Shown here piece after piece: positions 49,407-49,594 of a DNA stretch of 49,594 bases. The notes beneath the pieces were generated by a model. It was not told the DNA's origin. It searched no databases and saw only the letters and a list, made by a program, of their open reading frames with translations. Within the stretch, counting starts at the first letter, position 1. Each line of letters opens with the position of its first letter. The stretch is from positions 1 to 49,594 of IMG/VR virus record IMGVR_UViG_3300036985_010036. One strand, given 5' to 3'. The position numbers were made by a program, and so were the translations under genes. Source of the DNA: a virus.

Positions 49407-49594
49407 AAGTAAAGTTAAGCCTTTAGAGCGAGCCGAAATATACCGGCGTGTTTTAAAGAAGATCGGCATGAGCAAGGCAAAGAAAAGTCCAGAATGCCAA
49501 GCATACTTTACAACAGATCACCTTCGCAAACTATATACGATGTTAGTTGAAGGAGTTAACGAATGTCAATCGGGCAAAATCCACTAACAGTTTT
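49385..49594. repeat. right copy of 210-bp terminal redundancy
   Basis: Same sequence as 1-210 except g at 49461 and c at 49467. It includes the whole small gene and the first bases of the primase gene, showing how the ends join. Confidence 0.95.
49399..49587 (+). CDS. duplicate of the small gene at 15-203 (end redundancy)
   Basis: Encodes the same 62 residues as 15-203; the two base differences are silent. Its ATG lies within the last codons of the polymerase gene. This is one gene seen twice because the sequence wraps round, not a paralogue. Confidence 0.8.
   Translation: MDKSKVKPLERAEIYRRVLKKIGMSKAKKSPECQAYFTTDHLRKLYTMLVEGVNECQSGKIH

Noticed and set aside
1-49594. CRISPR arrays, tRNAs, integrase or repressor genes
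   Set aside because: Searched by eye on both strands; no regular short repeats with spacers, no tRNA clover-leaf, no recombinase motifs and no clear repressor were seen.

Overview
The window is essentially one complete genome of a tailed, contractile-tail (myovirus-type) bacteriophage, cut open inside its replication module. The first 210 bases recur as the last 210 bases (two base differences), so the unique length is about 49,384 bp and the map is most simply a circle. All convincing genes are on the + strand, densely packed, with many ATGA/GTGA stop-start overlaps and strong AGGAGG-type ribosome sites. There is no integrase, excisionase, repressor, tRNA, CRISPR array, IS element or rRNA, so a virulent lifestyle is likely. 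The host cannot be named from sequence; the DNA is AT-rich, and one phage protein has a cleavable signal peptide.

Layout. (1) 15-2221: small gene plus primase/helicase-like protein, the continuation of the replication module at the right end. (2) 2218-6257: a DNA-modification operon: ParB-like protein, DpdA transglycosylase, QueC, QueD, QueE, and an unusual guanine-phosphoribosyltransferase/GTP cyclohydrolase I fusion. Together these should make preQ0 from GTP and exchange it for guanine in phage DNA. (3) 6262-11393: about 16 small accessory genes, many encoding tiny cysteine-rich (zinc-ribbon-like) proteins, plus a secreted protein. (4) 11394-11780: AT-rich non-coding control region. (5) 11781-21536: packaging and head genes (small and large terminase, portal, candidate peptidoglycan-cleaving protein, Mu-F-like minor head protein, protease/scaffold, decoration protein, major capsid, connectors). 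(6) 21533-38563: tail genes (terminator with FN3 and lectin-like domains, sheath, tube, frameshifted chaperones, short tape measure, Dit-like, plug, hub, spike, gp25-like, J, fibres, DUF2612). (7) 38604-42318: holin/XhlA-like protein, terminator, a second set of small genes, a second AT-rich control region, then a DUF932 gene and a basic-protein gene. (8) 42414-49406: SNF2-like helicase, RuvC-like resolvase, UDG-like protein, PD-(D/E)XK nuclease, Sak4-like ATPase, DUF669 protein and family A DNA polymerase.

How it fits together. Polymerase, primase, helicase and recombination proteins copy the genome. The dpdA operon would then hypermodify guanines. CCCGGG and GGTACC sites, common restriction targets, are strongly over-represented rather than avoided, which fits DNA that is protected chemically. 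The most novel point is the fusion that joins a guanine-salvage domain to the first enzyme of preQ0 synthesis: the guanine released by DpdA could be recycled to GMP, then GTP, then preQ0. Other notable features are two AT-rich control regions carrying inverted copies of one element, and a domain shared by three different virion proteins.
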